Source: Holdemanella hominis (GTDB lineage Bacteria; Bacillota_I; Bacilli_A; Erysipelotrichales; Erysipelotrichaceae). From it: 29,661 nt of DNA. The position numbers and the translations under genes are program-made. The notes beneath the pieces were generated by a model. That model saw nothing but the letters and a program-made list of their open reading frames with translations. It was not told where the DNA came from and searched no databases. Of this stretch, positions 7,355 to 15,578 are shown in pieces. The stretch lies in the NCBI RefSeq assembly GCF_014306155.1, contig NZ_JACRWH010000021.1, positions 1 to 29,661 of the forward strand. Direction: 5' to 3'. The stretch's first letter is position 1. Each line of letters opens with the position of its first letter.

Positions 7355-9173
7355 CAACTTCATAAATCATGGCACCAAAACTAGGAACATTTACTTCGAT
7401 CATATATGGCTGATTATGTCTTGTAAGACGCATTGCCTGCACCTCTTGAGGTGCATGACCTTTTAAGTTTCCGTTGTATTTATCCCACTCTGTATTCAAA
7501 ATTTCTTTATATTTACCTTTGCAAGGAACACCAAACTGTTGGTGATCATATGGATTTGTTGAGAAATTCATAATAATAACGAAATCTTTCTTTGAACCTC
7601 TACGAATAAATGAGAACGTATTTTGTCCTACATTATCTGCGTCAATCCAACAGAAACGACTTGGATCATAATCTTGATCAAAGAATGCATCATTTTCTGT
7701 GTAAATCTTGCCTAAATCTTCGCATAAATGTTCAAATGCATCGTGCATTGGATAATCCAACAAGAACCAGTCACAGCTCTTTTGTTCATCCCATTCACGC
7801 AATTGACCAATTTCATTACCCATGAAATTCAATTTCTTTCCAGGATGCGTAAACATATATACATATAATGCTCTTGCCTGGGCAAACTTATCTTCATAGC
7901 TTCCCCACATCTTATCTACAATGGTTGCCTTACCATGCACAACTTCATCATGACTAAATGGTAAGATAAATCTTTCTGAATAGAAATAAGCCATCGAGAA
8001 AGTAACGTCATGGTGATGCCACTTACGATAGATTGGATCTCTTTTTAAATAAGATAATGTATCATTCATCCAACCTAGATCCCACTTATAGTCAAATCCT
8101 AAACCACCCGCATAACTTGGCTTTGTGACATTAGGGAAATCGCTTGAATCTTCTGCAATCAACATGATTTTTCCTTGATGTGCCTCATTCAACAAGTGAT
8201 TCATACGTTTCATGAAATCACATGCACCTTCATTCACACCATTATTCTTGTTTCCATGCCAGAAAATCGCATTACTGATCGCATCCATTCTTAAACCATC
8301 CACATGATAAACATCTACCCAGAAATTGGCTGCAGACATCAAGAATGAGCGAACTTCTTCTTTCCATAAGTTGAAGTTAGCCGTTCCCCATTCACTATTC
8401 GCATCTTCCGGTTTTGAATATTCATATAAAGGTGTACCATCAAACATTCCTAACGCGTAATTATCCTTTACAAAGTGCACAGGTACAAAATCCATGATAA
8501 CACCAATTCCAGCTTCGTGAAGTGCATTCACAAAGTGCATTAATTCATGATTTGTTCCATAACGAGAAGTACTTGAAAAATATCCCGTACATTGATAACC
8601 CCAAGAACCATCAAACGGGTATTCACATAGCGGCATGACTTCAACATGTGTAAAGTGATGTTTCTTACAGTGTTCAATCAATTCCTTTTCTATTTCATGA
8701 TACTGTATAAACTCTTCGCTTTCATCATCTTTTCTCCATGAACCAACATGCATTTCATAAATATTTACAGGAGAATCAAAACCCTTATTTCTTTGATTCA
8801 GCCATTCTTTGTCAGTCCATCCATCATAACTTAAATCTGATACAATACTTGCCGTGTTTGGTCTTAATTCACTATAAAAAGCATATGGATCCATTTTGTC
8901 TACCAATTCACCATTTGCCTGCCACACACGATATTTATACGAATCCTTATCCTTTGCACCTTCTACAAAACATTCCCAAATCCCACGTTTATCTTTTTTC
9001 ATTTTACTCGCTTGATCATCCCAATTATTAAATGTACCAATAACTGAAATATTCTTTGCGTTTGGAGCATACACTCTAAAGCGAACCCCATTAGCTTCTA
9101 GGTGTGCACCAAAAATATTATAAGCATGTATGTCACGCCCTTCAAAAAAGGCTTTTGTCTTTCTTTGATCCAT
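7347..9173 (-). CDS. glgB: 1,4-alpha-glucan branching enzyme
   Basis: 608 residues from the ATG at 9173-9171, chosen for its GGAGG box ten bases upstream; the open frame extends 14 codons further without support. The N-terminal CBM48/E-set domain (about 25-110) has VRFRVYAPNAK and IGTFNNWDD. The GH13 (alpha/beta)8 barrel carries the expected catalytic triad: nucleophile about D297 in DGLRMDA, acid/base about E341 in IAEDSS, and stabiliser about D409 in FSHDEVVHGK. It moves alpha-1,4 segments onto 6-hydroxyls to create branches in glycogen. No other glycogen genes are adjacent, so it is an isolated glg gene here. A cre-like box upstream (9243-9256) suggests catabolite control. Confidence 0.93.
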   Translation of the reverse strand: MDQRKTKAFFEGRDIHAYNIFGAHLEANGVRFRVYAPNAKNISVIGTFNNWDDQASKMKKDKRGIWECFVEGAKDKDSYKYRVWQANGELVDKMDPYAFYSELRPNTASIVSDLSYDGWTDKEWLNQRNKGFDSPVNIYEMHVGSWRKDDESEEFIQYHEIEKELIEHCKKHHFTHVEVMPLCEYPFDGSWGYQCTGYFSSTSRYGTNHELMHFVNALHEAGIGVIMDFVPVHFVKDNYALGMFDGTPLYEYSKPEDANSEWGTANFNLWKEEVRSFLMSAANFWVDVYHVDGLRMDAISNAIFWHGNKNNGVNEGACDFMKRMNHLLNEAHQGKIMLIAEDSSDFPNVTKPSYAGGLGFDYKWDLGWMNDTLSYLKRDPIYRKWHHHDVTFSMAYFYSERFILPFSHDEVVHGKATIVDKMWGSYEDKFAQARALYVYMFTHPGKKLNFMGNEIGQLREWDEQKSCDWFLLDYPMHDAFEHLCEDLGKIYTENDAFFDQDYDPSRFCWIDADNVGQNTFSFIRRGSKKDFVIIMNFSTNPYDHQQFGVPCKGKYKEILNTEWDKYNGNLKGHAPQEVQAMRLTRHNQPYMIEVNVPSFGAMIYEVEK

Positions 9174-9242
9174 ATCGATATAACCTCCGTATATATATTT
9201 TATACCGGAACACAAGAAACTTAAAGTATATTCTTCACACTT

Positions 9243-9256
9243 TGAAAACGCTTACC
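9243..9256 (+). promoter_or_regulatory. cre-like CcpA box upstream of glgB
   Basis: TGAAAACGCTTACC fits the cre consensus TGWAANCGNTNWCA at 13 of 14 positions, only the last base differing. It lies between the dusB terminator and the glgB ribosome binding site, about 70 bp before the glgB start. I could not assign a convincing glgB promoter: TATAAA at 9204-9199 (minus) is the best -10 but has no good -35, so whether the site represses or activates is open. Confidence 0.55.
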
Positions 9257-9263
9257 AATTATC

Positions 9264-9290
9264 AAAAAAAGATGCAACTAACGCTGCACC
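9264..9290 (-). terminator. Intrinsic terminator of dusB
   Basis: On the minus strand GGTGCAGC (9290-9283) pairs with GTTGCATC (9278-9271) including two G-U pairs, loop GTTA, then seven T (9270-9264). The dusB TAG stop (9280-9278) is at the loop/3'-arm junction. Confidence 0.85.
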
Positions 9291-10243
9291 ACCATAAATT
9301 GACGTAATATATTTTCTAAATCTTCTAATGTGTTCATTTGTGACATCTCGTTTTTAAAGATCCTTGAACTAGGAAGTCCCTTTAAATACCAGCTAGCCAA
9401 ACCTCGCATTTCACGAATAGCTACTTTTTCACCTTTTGTATCCGCTAATCCTTTGGCATGATCCACACAAATTTCAATACGATCTTCCATTGAAAATTCA
9501 TGTTTCTGTCCTGTAATTGAATCCACACATTCTTGAATCAAGAATGGATTACCTACAATTCCTCGACCTAGCATAACCGCATCACAACCTGTTTCATTCA
9601 TCATACGGTGAAAATCTTCTACACTGCGGACATCCCCATTCCCGATAACAGGAATAGATACCGCGTCTTTTACTTGCTTAATATAAGACCAGTCTGCTTT
9701 TCCTTCATACATCTGATTACGCGTACGACCATGCACCGCAACAGCACTAACGCCCACACTTTCCATAGCCTTCGCCATTTCAACACAATTAATATGATAC
9801 GTATCAAAACCTAAACGCATCTTTACAGTTACTGGCTTATTTACATTTTGTACAATATTCGATACAAGTTCTTTGGCATAATCAATATCCTTCATTAAAA
9901 AGCTTCCTGCCTGTGCTTTAATAACCTTGTTTACGGGACACCCCATATTAAAGTCAATAATGTCACAATCTGTTTGCGTATCCAAATATTTAGCTGCATA
10001 CACAACCGTATCAATGTCATGACCAAACAACTGGAAAGATACAGGATGTTCATTTTCATCGATGGCACACATTTGTTTCGTCTTCAATGAATCATAGTAT
10101 AAAGCTTTATCACTTACCATTTCATTACAAACTAAACCAGCTCCAAAGCGTTTCGCAATTCTACGAAATGCGATATTACTAATACCTGCCATTGGTGCAA
10201 TCACAACCGGATTTTCGATTTCTACATTTCCAATCTTAATCAT
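9278..10243 (-). CDS. dusB: tRNA-dihydrouridine synthase, DusB type
   Basis: 321 residues from the ATG at 10243-10241; a TTG five codons upstream is possible but unsupported. An FMN-dependent TIM barrel that reduces specific uridines in the tRNA D-loop with NADPH. Signatures: APMAGISNIAFR at the N-terminus, the catalytic cysteine in DFNMGCPVNKV, KMRLGFD, HGRTRNQMYEG and the FMN-phosphate loop IGNGDVRSVEDF. A C-terminal helical domain completes the family length. The start overlaps the last 8 bases of hslO, so the two are coupled. The hslO-dusB order after ftsH is a classic Bacillota arrangement. The assignment to DusB among Dus paralogues rests on this synteny and on general similarity. Confidence 0.93.
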   Translation of the reverse strand: MIKIGNVEIENPVVIAPMAGISNIAFRRIAKRFGAGLVCNEMVSDKALYYDSLKTKQMCAIDENEHPVSFQLFGHDIDTVVYAAKYLDTQTDCDIIDFNMGCPVNKVIKAQAGSFLMKDIDYAKELVSNIVQNVNKPVTVKMRLGFDTYHINCVEMAKAMESVGVSAVAVHGRTRNQMYEGKADWSYIKQVKDAVSIPVIGNGDVRSVEDFHRMMNETGCDAVMLGRGIVGNPFLIQECVDSITGQKHEFSMEDRIEICVDHAKGLADTKGEKVAIREMRGLASWYLKGLPSSRIFKNEMSQMNTLEDLENILRQFMVVQR

Positions 10244-11120
10244 GCATCTTACTCGCAATCGCTCTTAATTCTTCTTCTGTGAAATGATATGTTTCATTAC
10301 AGAAATTACATGTGATTTCACAACCATGCTCTTTATCAGCCATCTCTAAAACATCTGATTTTTTTATAGTTCCCAAAGCTCTAGCCATACGTACCTTTGA
10401 ACAAGGACAATCATAAGCCACTGGTTGTGTCGTTAAAATCTTCGCATCTTCAAACATGTCATTTGCCAAATCTTCTAAACTTGAATCATCATATTCTTGA
10501 ATTAAAGTACTCATTGGTTTCAATCCTTCAAGTACGTGTTCACAAATAGAAATATCTGTTTCTGTTGCATCTGGAAGCATTTGTAGAATCATAGCACCTG
10601 CACTGGCAACACGACCATCTGTTCCTATTAAAACTCCACATGATACAGCTGTTGGTGTTTGTTCAGACAAAGTAAAGTAATAGGCGAAATCATCCCCAAT
10701 TTCACCACTCTGTAACTCAACCGAACCAGAAAAGTTTTCTTCCATACTTAAATCTTTAGTAACTGTTAAAGTTCCATCTGTGCCGACAACAGCTCCTACA
10801 TTTAATTTTCCTGGGCGAATCAAAACATCCTCTACATGTGGATTTGAAACAAACCCACGAACATTTCCATCCGCATATGCATCTACCACAATAGAACCAA
10901 TTGGACCGTGTCCATTGATTGTGATTGACAACATTTCTTCTTCTGATTTCAACATAGCACCCATCATACTTGCTACAGATAAAGTTCTTCCTAAAGCTGC
11001 ACAAGCACATGGATGTAAATCAAAACGATCTTGCGCTTCCTGTACTAAGTCAGTTGTGCGCACAATATATAAACGAACATGCTCATTTAAAACAAGAGCT
11101 TTTAATAGTTGATCTTTCAT
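10236..11120 (-). CDS. hslO: Hsp33, redox-regulated holdase chaperone
   Basis: 294 residues from the ATG at 11120-11118, which has GGAGG five bases upstream; the longer frame from 11180 overlaps the promoter. Hsp33 is a cytosolic chaperone activated by oxidative unfolding. The N-terminal domain includes GRTLSVASMMGAML. The C-terminal redox switch has the four zinc cysteines in the order CPC (in YDCPCSKVRM) and CNFC (in ITCNFCNETYHF), matching the CxC...CxxC pattern. It has its own promoter (11152-11180) after the ftsH terminator and is followed by overlapping dusB. Confidence 0.95.
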   Translation of the reverse strand: MKDQLLKALVLNEHVRLYIVRTTDLVQEAQDRFDLHPCACAALGRTLSVASMMGAMLKSEEEMLSITINGHGPIGSIVVDAYADGNVRGFVSNPHVEDVLIRPGKLNVGAVVGTDGTLTVTKDLSMEENFSGSVELQSGEIGDDFAYYFTLSEQTPTAVSCGVLIGTDGRVASAGAMILQMLPDATETDISICEHVLEGLKPMSTLIQEYDDSSLEDLANDMFEDAKILTTQPVAYDCPCSKVRMARALGTIKKSDVLEMADKEHGCEITCNFCNETYHFTEEELRAIASKMHD

Positions 11121-11151
11121 AATATCCTCCACAATAAAATTCACTAGCAAC

Positions 11152-11180
11152 ATTCTACTGAATTCTTGTATCCATTTCAA
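11152..11180 (-). promoter_or_regulatory. Promoter of hslO-dusB
   Basis: On the minus strand TTGAAA (11180-11175), a spacer of exactly 17 bp and TAGAAT (11157-11152), one mismatch from consensus in each box. Transcription would start near 11145, giving a leader of about 25 bases with the GGAGG site. Confidence 0.75.
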
Positions 11181-11188
11181 GCCAAACT

Positions 11189-11211
11189 AAAAGCCATCAA
11201 TCGATGGCTTT
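11189..11211 (-). terminator. Intrinsic terminator of ftsH
   Basis: On the minus strand AAAGCCATC (11211-11203) pairs perfectly with GATGGCTTT (11198-11190), loop GATT, followed by T-rich sequence. It begins 10 bases after the ftsH stop codon. Confidence 0.8.
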
Positions 11212-11220
11212 AATGTGTAA

Positions 11221-13176
11221 TTAATCTTTTTTCTTAGTTAATTCATTGAACGCATCATCCAAATCCTTTTGATCAATACCAGCTGGAGTCTCCGGAATCT
11301 CTGGAACTTGAACTACTTCTTGTTCTACTTTTTCCTCTTCTGCATTTGTTTCAATATTTGGATCTGTTAATTGTCCATAATTCATTAAATTGGTGATTTC
11401 TTCATTTGTTAATGTTTCATGTTCATACAAATTGTTCGCAATCAAATCCAACAAATCTTTGTTTTCAGTTAAGATCTTACGGCAATTTTCATGGCACTCA
11501 TCAACAATCGCACGAACTTCTTTATCAATTTCAGCCGCTACACCTGCAGAATAATCACTACCCTTTGTATAATCTCTTCCTAAGAAGACATTTCCTTGAG
11601 GATCCGCATATTGGATAGGCCCTAAACTAGACATACCATATACACGAACCATATTTTTGGCAATTTCTGTTAATTTTTCAATATCATTTACAGCACCCGC
11701 ACTGATTTCACCAAATTGGATCTCTTCAGCTGTACGACCACCAAGTAAACCAGTGATCTGCGCAATAAATTCAGATTTTCTATGGAAGTATTTCTCTTCA
11801 CGAGGTGTCATCAAGTTATATCCACCCGCATCTCCACGAGGAATAATTGTAACTTTCTGAACCATATCTGCATCTTCAAGTTTTAAACCAATAACGGCAT
11901 GTCCCGCTTCATGGTAAGCCACAAGAATTTTATCTTTTTCTGTATATTTTTTGCTCTTTTTCGCAGGTCCCATCATAACACGGTCAATAGCTTCATCTAA
12001 ATCCGTCATTGTAACCTTAGACTCATTTTTACGAACCGCTAAAATGGCACCTTCATTCAATACATTAGCTAAATCTGCACCAGAGAATCCAGGCGTACGT
12101 TTTGCCAGGTTTGCAAGTGAAACATCATTCGCCAATTTCTTGTTACGAGCATGTACCTGTAAAATAGCTTCACGGCCCTTAATATCTGGCAAGCTAACCG
12201 TAACGCGACGATCGAAACGACCACTACGAAGTAAAGCAGGGTCCAATACGTCTGGACGGTTTGTAGCCGCAATAACAACGATTCCAGCATTATCTGTCAT
12301 ACCATCCATTTCAACCAATAATTGGTTCAATGTTTGTTCACGCTCATCGTTTCCGCCACCCATACCAGCTCCACGCTGACGTCCAACGGCATCGATTTCA
12401 TCAATAAAAATAATACATGGCGCACTCTTTTGTGCTGTTTTAAACATGTCACGAACACGACTCGCACCTGTTCCGACAAACATTTCAACAAAGTCAGAAC
12501 CTGAAATCGAGAAGAATGGAACATTGGCTTCTCCAGCTACGGCTTTTGCCAATAAAGTCTTACCAGTTCCTGGAGGACCAACCATCAAGATTCCCTTAGG
12601 AATATGTGCTCCCATATCTGTAAATTTCTTTGGCGAACGCAAGTAATCGATAATTTCTTTTACTTCTTCTTTTTCTTCTTCACAACCCGCAACATCTTTA
12701 AAACGAACTTTTACATTCGATTCAACACGAGCTTTTGATTTTGCGAATTCAAAGGCTTTATTATTGCCTCCACCACCCATTTTAGAAAACATGAAGTAGA
12801 AGAATACCGCAATAATCAAGAATGGAATGATTTGAGAAAGAATAGAAATCCATACACTTCCTTGGTTTGGATCTTCTACTGTTAGCTTTCCACCATTACG
12901 TTGCAAATCCTTTTCCAACTTCTCAATATTCTTTTCTGTTCTTGGAACAATAACCTTGTATCCAACTGTCTTTGAGTTCTGTTCATAAGTACCTTCCAAC
13001 TGAATAACAGTGGAACTAATTGTCATAGAACTCTTCTTAAAGTCAACTTCATCTACAATTTTCTCAAATTGTGTATAATTCATTTGTACAGTACTGCCCT
13101 GTGAACTATAAAAAACTAATGATAATACAATTGATAAAATGAAGATGGTTGGTAAATAATTTAACCACTTCTTCAT
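11221..13176 (-). CDS. ftsH: ATP-dependent zinc metalloprotease FtsH
   Basis: 651 residues, normal family length. An N-terminal membrane helix (about 7-24), an extracytoplasmic loop and a second helix (about 109-132) anchor the hexameric protease. The AAA+ domain has Walker A GPPGTGKT (200-207), Walker B IIFIDEIDA ending near 263, and the second region of homology NRPDVLDPALLRSGRFDR. The zinc site HEAGH is at 422-426. It degrades misfolded membrane proteins and regulatory substrates. AGGAGG precedes the start at 13176 and overlaps the hpt stop codon, so it is probably coupled to hpt. The last ~40 residues are acidic and low in complexity, as is common in this family. Confidence 0.98.
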   Translation of the reverse strand: MKKWLNYLPTIFILSIVLSLVFYSSQGSTVQMNYTQFEKIVDEVDFKKSSMTISSTVIQLEGTYEQNSKTVGYKVIVPRTEKNIEKLEKDLQRNGGKLTVEDPNQGSVWISILSQIIPFLIIAVFFYFMFSKMGGGGNNKAFEFAKSKARVESNVKVRFKDVAGCEEEKEEVKEIIDYLRSPKKFTDMGAHIPKGILMVGPPGTGKTLLAKAVAGEANVPFFSISGSDFVEMFVGTGASRVRDMFKTAQKSAPCIIFIDEIDAVGRQRGAGMGGGNDEREQTLNQLLVEMDGMTDNAGIVVIAATNRPDVLDPALLRSGRFDRRVTVSLPDIKGREAILQVHARNKKLANDVSLANLAKRTPGFSGADLANVLNEGAILAVRKNESKVTMTDLDEAIDRVMMGPAKKSKKYTEKDKILVAYHEAGHAVIGLKLEDADMVQKVTIIPRGDAGGYNLMTPREEKYFHRKSEFIAQITGLLGGRTAEEIQFGEISAGAVNDIEKLTEIAKNMVRVYGMSSLGPIQYADPQGNVFLGRDYTKGSDYSAGVAAEIDKEVRAIVDECHENCRKILTENKDLLDLIANNLYEHETLTNEEITNLMNYGQLTDPNIETNAEEEKVEQEVVQVPEIPETPAGIDQKDLDDAFNELTKKKD

Positions 13177-13186
13177 AATCTTCCTC

Positions 13187-13729
13187 CTACTGATAAATTT
13201 CAGGTTTTAAAACACCAACAAATGGTAAGTTACGATATTTCTGGTTGTAATCCAATCCGTATCCAACCACAAATTCGTTTGGCACCTCAAAACCAACGTA
13301 ATCCGCCTCAATTTCACAAACACGACGGCTTGGTTTATCTAACAATGTTACACAACGAACATCTAGACAACCTTTATTCTTAAACATTTTCTTTACTTCA
13401 ACTAAAGTTCTACCTGTATCAATAATATCTTCTACAACTAAAATAGAACGATTCTTACAAGATAAATCCATATCCTTTAAAATACGAACATCTCCAATAG
13501 ATTCTGTTCCATCGTATGAACTAACGGACATAAAATCAATTTCACATGGAAATTCAAAACGCTTGATCAATTCAGCCATAAAAGGAACGCTTCCCTTTAA
13601 CAATCCAACTACGATTGGAGTTTCTCCAGATTCTTTATAATCTTCTTCTATTTGATGTGCTAGTTCTACACAACGGTTTTCGATTTCTTCTTCACTTAAT
13701 AAAATTTTTTCAATATCTTGAGCTATCAT
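13187..13729 (-). CDS. hpt: Hypoxanthine(-guanine) phosphoribosyltransferase
   Basis: 180 residues, usual length. It salvages hypoxanthine and guanine to IMP and GMP using PRPP. The PRPP-binding motif LVVEDIIDTGRTL is at about 97-109, with a short N-terminal VGLLKGSVPF loop that binds pyrophosphate and a YVGFEVPNEFVVGYGLDY segment that stacks on the purine. The start at 13729 has AAGGAG eleven bases upstream. It lies in the conserved tilS-hpt-ftsH order and has its own extended -10 promoter in the 46-bp gap after tilS. Confidence 0.95.
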   Translation of the reverse strand: MIAQDIEKILLSEEEIENRCVELAHQIEEDYKESGETPIVVGLLKGSVPFMAELIKRFEFPCEIDFMSVSSYDGTESIGDVRILKDMDLSCKNRSILVVEDIIDTGRTLVEVKKMFKNKGCLDVRCVTLLDKPSRRVCEIEADYVGFEVPNEFVVGYGLDYNQKYRNLPFVGVLKPEIYQ

Positions 13730-13759
13730 ATGGTGTTTTTCTCCTTAAGTTACTTAAAC

Positions 13760-13768
13760 ATTGTAACA
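13760..13768 (-). promoter_or_regulatory. Extended -10 promoter for hpt-ftsH
   Basis: TGTTACAAT at 13768-13760 (minus strand) is an extended -10 about 30 bases before the hpt start. No convincing -35. A 13-bp palindrome (TTAAG-TAA-CTTAA, 13745-13757) lies between it and the ribosome binding site. Confidence 0.5.
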
Positions 13769-13775
13769 TAAACAT

Positions 13776-14960
13776 TTAATCTAGACCATTCATTTTAAAA
13801 TAGAACTGTTGATTTTGTGAATAATGTTCTACATCACATCCAAGGCCTGGTACGAAAATAACTTTTCCTGCATTATTTTCCACAACCAGCCAATATTTTC
13901 GGTATATCTTGCAGATTTTTCGGTCCACAAAGAAACGATGCACATTCTTATTTCCAAAACGCATCGAAATTACGTCATTCACTTTAACATGACGCACCAC
14001 CAAAGGAAAGTCAGATGCCTCCACACTAAAAGACTCAATTGTTTGGCCCTGATTCATAATAGAGAATTCTTTATAATCTTTATACTCCAATTCATCCAAT
14101 GTACAATACACATTCTGTGGTTTTGGCATTAAATACAACTTTTCATTATGCCTTTCCAATAAATGATTCTCTATTTCAATCAGCACATTTCCCTTTAATT
14201 GGACACACAACTCTTCCGTGTATTTCCTAGAGAAATGATGGCTCAAAGCCTGAAATAAGAAAGCATCTAAATAGAGCCAGGCATCTTCTTGATTCAATAA
14301 AGAATCTACATCCCCATTCCAATTCTTTAAAAAATCTTCTATGCCTGCTCTTTTTATTTGCCAAAAATCATTCTCATTTTGAATCTTTAAAATCCATTCT
14401 TCCTTTTCATTACGATCCATCTTCTCAATTTGCGTATGACGAATCACATTACGCGTATAGTGATTGGTTAAATTCGATTCATCAATCCCAAAAGAAACAC
14501 CATTATCATTGCAGTATTGTTGCAATTCACTCTTTGTGAAATTAAGTAAAGGTCGAACAATTTGGTATCCCTGCCTTACACTCTTTTCTTTTAATCCATA
14601 CCAGTCACAAATCATATTTCGATTTTTCTGAAACAAATACGTCTCAATCACATCATCCATCTGATGTGCTACATATAATAATTTCGTATCAAATTCATCT
14701 GCCACTTCTTCAAAAAAGGCATAACGAACATCTCTTGCCCATGCCTGAAAATTTCCTTTCTCATACACCGGATATAAAACTCGAACAGGAATATCATATT
14801 TTTTACAATATTCCTTCACTATTTTCTCATCCCTATCTGCCGTATCGCGATGTTTATAATTCACATGTGCAACGACAATGTCCTTGCCTTGTTTATTCAA
14901 TTGATCTAATAAAGCCATGCTGTCAGGTCCACCTGAACAGGCTACTACACATTTTGACAT
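13776..14960 (-). CDS. tilS: tRNA(Ile)-lysidine synthase
   Basis: 394 residues. It ligates lysine to C34 of the CAU-anticodon tRNA-Ile, changing it to read AUA. The N-type ATP pyrophosphatase motif SGGPDS is at residues 9-14 at the very N-terminus, followed by VAHVNYKHRDTADRDE and VAHQMDDVIETYLFQ, which are TilS-specific. A C-terminal domain of about 90 residues is present, though the whole protein is shorter than the 460-470 residues usual in Bacillus. The start at 14960 has no clear ribosome binding site and lies 7 bp after the preceding gene, suggesting coupling to it. Directly upstream of hpt and ftsH, as in many Bacillota. Confidence 0.95.
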   Translation of the reverse strand: MSKCVVACSGGPDSMALLDQLNKQGKDIVVAHVNYKHRDTADRDEKIVKEYCKKYDIPVRVLYPVYEKGNFQAWARDVRYAFFEEVADEFDTKLLYVAHQMDDVIETYLFQKNRNMICDWYGLKEKSVRQGYQIVRPLLNFTKSELQQYCNDNGVSFGIDESNLTNHYTRNVIRHTQIEKMDRNEKEEWILKIQNENDFWQIKRAGIEDFLKNWNGDVDSLLNQEDAWLYLDAFLFQALSHHFSRKYTEELCVQLKGNVLIEIENHLLERHNEKLYLMPKPQNVYCTLDELEYKDYKEFSIMNQGQTIESFSVEASDFPLVVRHVKVNDVISMRFGNKNVHRFFVDRKICKIYRKYWLVVENNAGKVIFVPGLGCDVEHYSQNQQFYFKMNGLD

Positions 14961-14967
14961 GTTCTTA

Positions 14968-15516
14968 TTATAGCATCATTTGCATAACACATTTTTTTAT
15001 TTTATCAAACAAGTGAGAATTCGGGTCAATATGCGCCTTCACATCAATCACACGCGCCGAATTGATCCATTTCGCATCATTTAAAAATAAGACACTCGAC
15101 TTATTTAATCCCTCAATTTCTGGTAAACGCATCAAATGACGCTTTCCCATATGGGATACAGGATCATACGCCCTATGATACGCACTACTATTCCCACTCA
15201 TAGGTACTACAAATATTTTCCCATTCTTCATTGCCAACACTAAACCAAAATGCTGATAGCCAACCTCACTTAGATAGGCCAATCCAAAATCTGTAAAGCA
15301 TATGTCACCAACTTTCACATACACCTTAGCCTCTAAACTCGAATACATTTGTTTCCTCTGACAAAAATTCAGTTTAGAAAGCATATAATCATAAACCTCA
15401 CTTTCATTTAAACCCTCTAACAGTTGTTCTTCAGCAATTCTAGCCTGCGACGTTATTTTCTGTGTGTACTCCGTCGACTTCTTGTTTTTGTACTTTTGCC
15501 ATTCATTCGGTTCCAT
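14968..15516 (-). CDS. Hypothetical protein with a possible PemK/MazF-like fold
   Basis: 182 residues. The first ~65 are helical and charged. The rest looks like a small beta-barrel: VKVGDICFTDFG followed by QHFGLVLAMKNGKIFVVPMS and SSVLFLNDAKWINSARVID. This order (a GD-hydrophobic start strand, a strand ending before a basic/polar loop, then a VVPMS strand) resembles PemK/MazF endoribonuclease toxins. However, the usual RP-x-[LV]-V motif reads QHFGLVL and no antitoxin gene is adjacent. It could equally be a housekeeping member of that superfamily. It sits between a tagO-like gene, separated by a terminator, and tilS, to which it is coupled. No clear ribosome binding site; the promoter lies unusually close to the ATG. 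Confidence 0.7.
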   Translation of the reverse strand: MEPNEWQKYKNKKSTEYTQKITSQARIAEEQLLEGLNESEVYDYMLSKLNFCQRKQMYSSLEAKVYVKVGDICFTDFGLAYLSEVGYQHFGLVLAMKNGKIFVVPMSGNSSAYHRAYDPVSHMGKRHLMRLPEIEGLNKSSVLFLNDAKWINSARVIDVKAHIDPNSHLFDKIKKCVMQMML

Positions 15517-15518
15517 AA

Positions 15519-15530
15519 CCCCATTCTAAC
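15519..15530 (-). promoter_or_regulatory. Extended -10 promoter for the PemK-like gene and tilS
   Basis: On the minus strand TGTTAGAAT ends only six bases before the ATG at 15516. A start about 7 bases downstream of the -10 would fall on or next to the start codon. No good -35 is visible. It follows the terminator at 15553-15578, so the downstream genes need a promoter here. Confidence 0.45.
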
Positions 15531-15552
15531 AAACCGATGTGAAAACAATATT

Positions 15553-15578
15553 AAAAGTAGGCATTTTAGCCTACTTTT
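15553..15578 (-). terminator. Intrinsic terminator of the tagO-like gene
   Basis: A perfect 10-bp stem, AAAAGTAGGC with GCCTACTTTT, and a 6-nt loop. The TAA stop of the gene (15568-15566) is inside the loop. The T-run on the minus strand is short (four T, all in the stem, then AATATTGTTTT), so efficiency may be moderate. Confidence 0.78.

Noticed and set aside
11951..12379. 142-codon open frame antisense to the ftsH AAA+ domain
   Set aside because: Ser/Ala/Pro-rich translation without recognisable features; the ftsH frame is certain.
13745..13757. TTAAG-TTA-CTTAA palindrome before hpt as an operator
   Set aside because: Short, A/T-rich and overlapping the ribosome binding site; may arise by chance. 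Mentioned only with the promoter.
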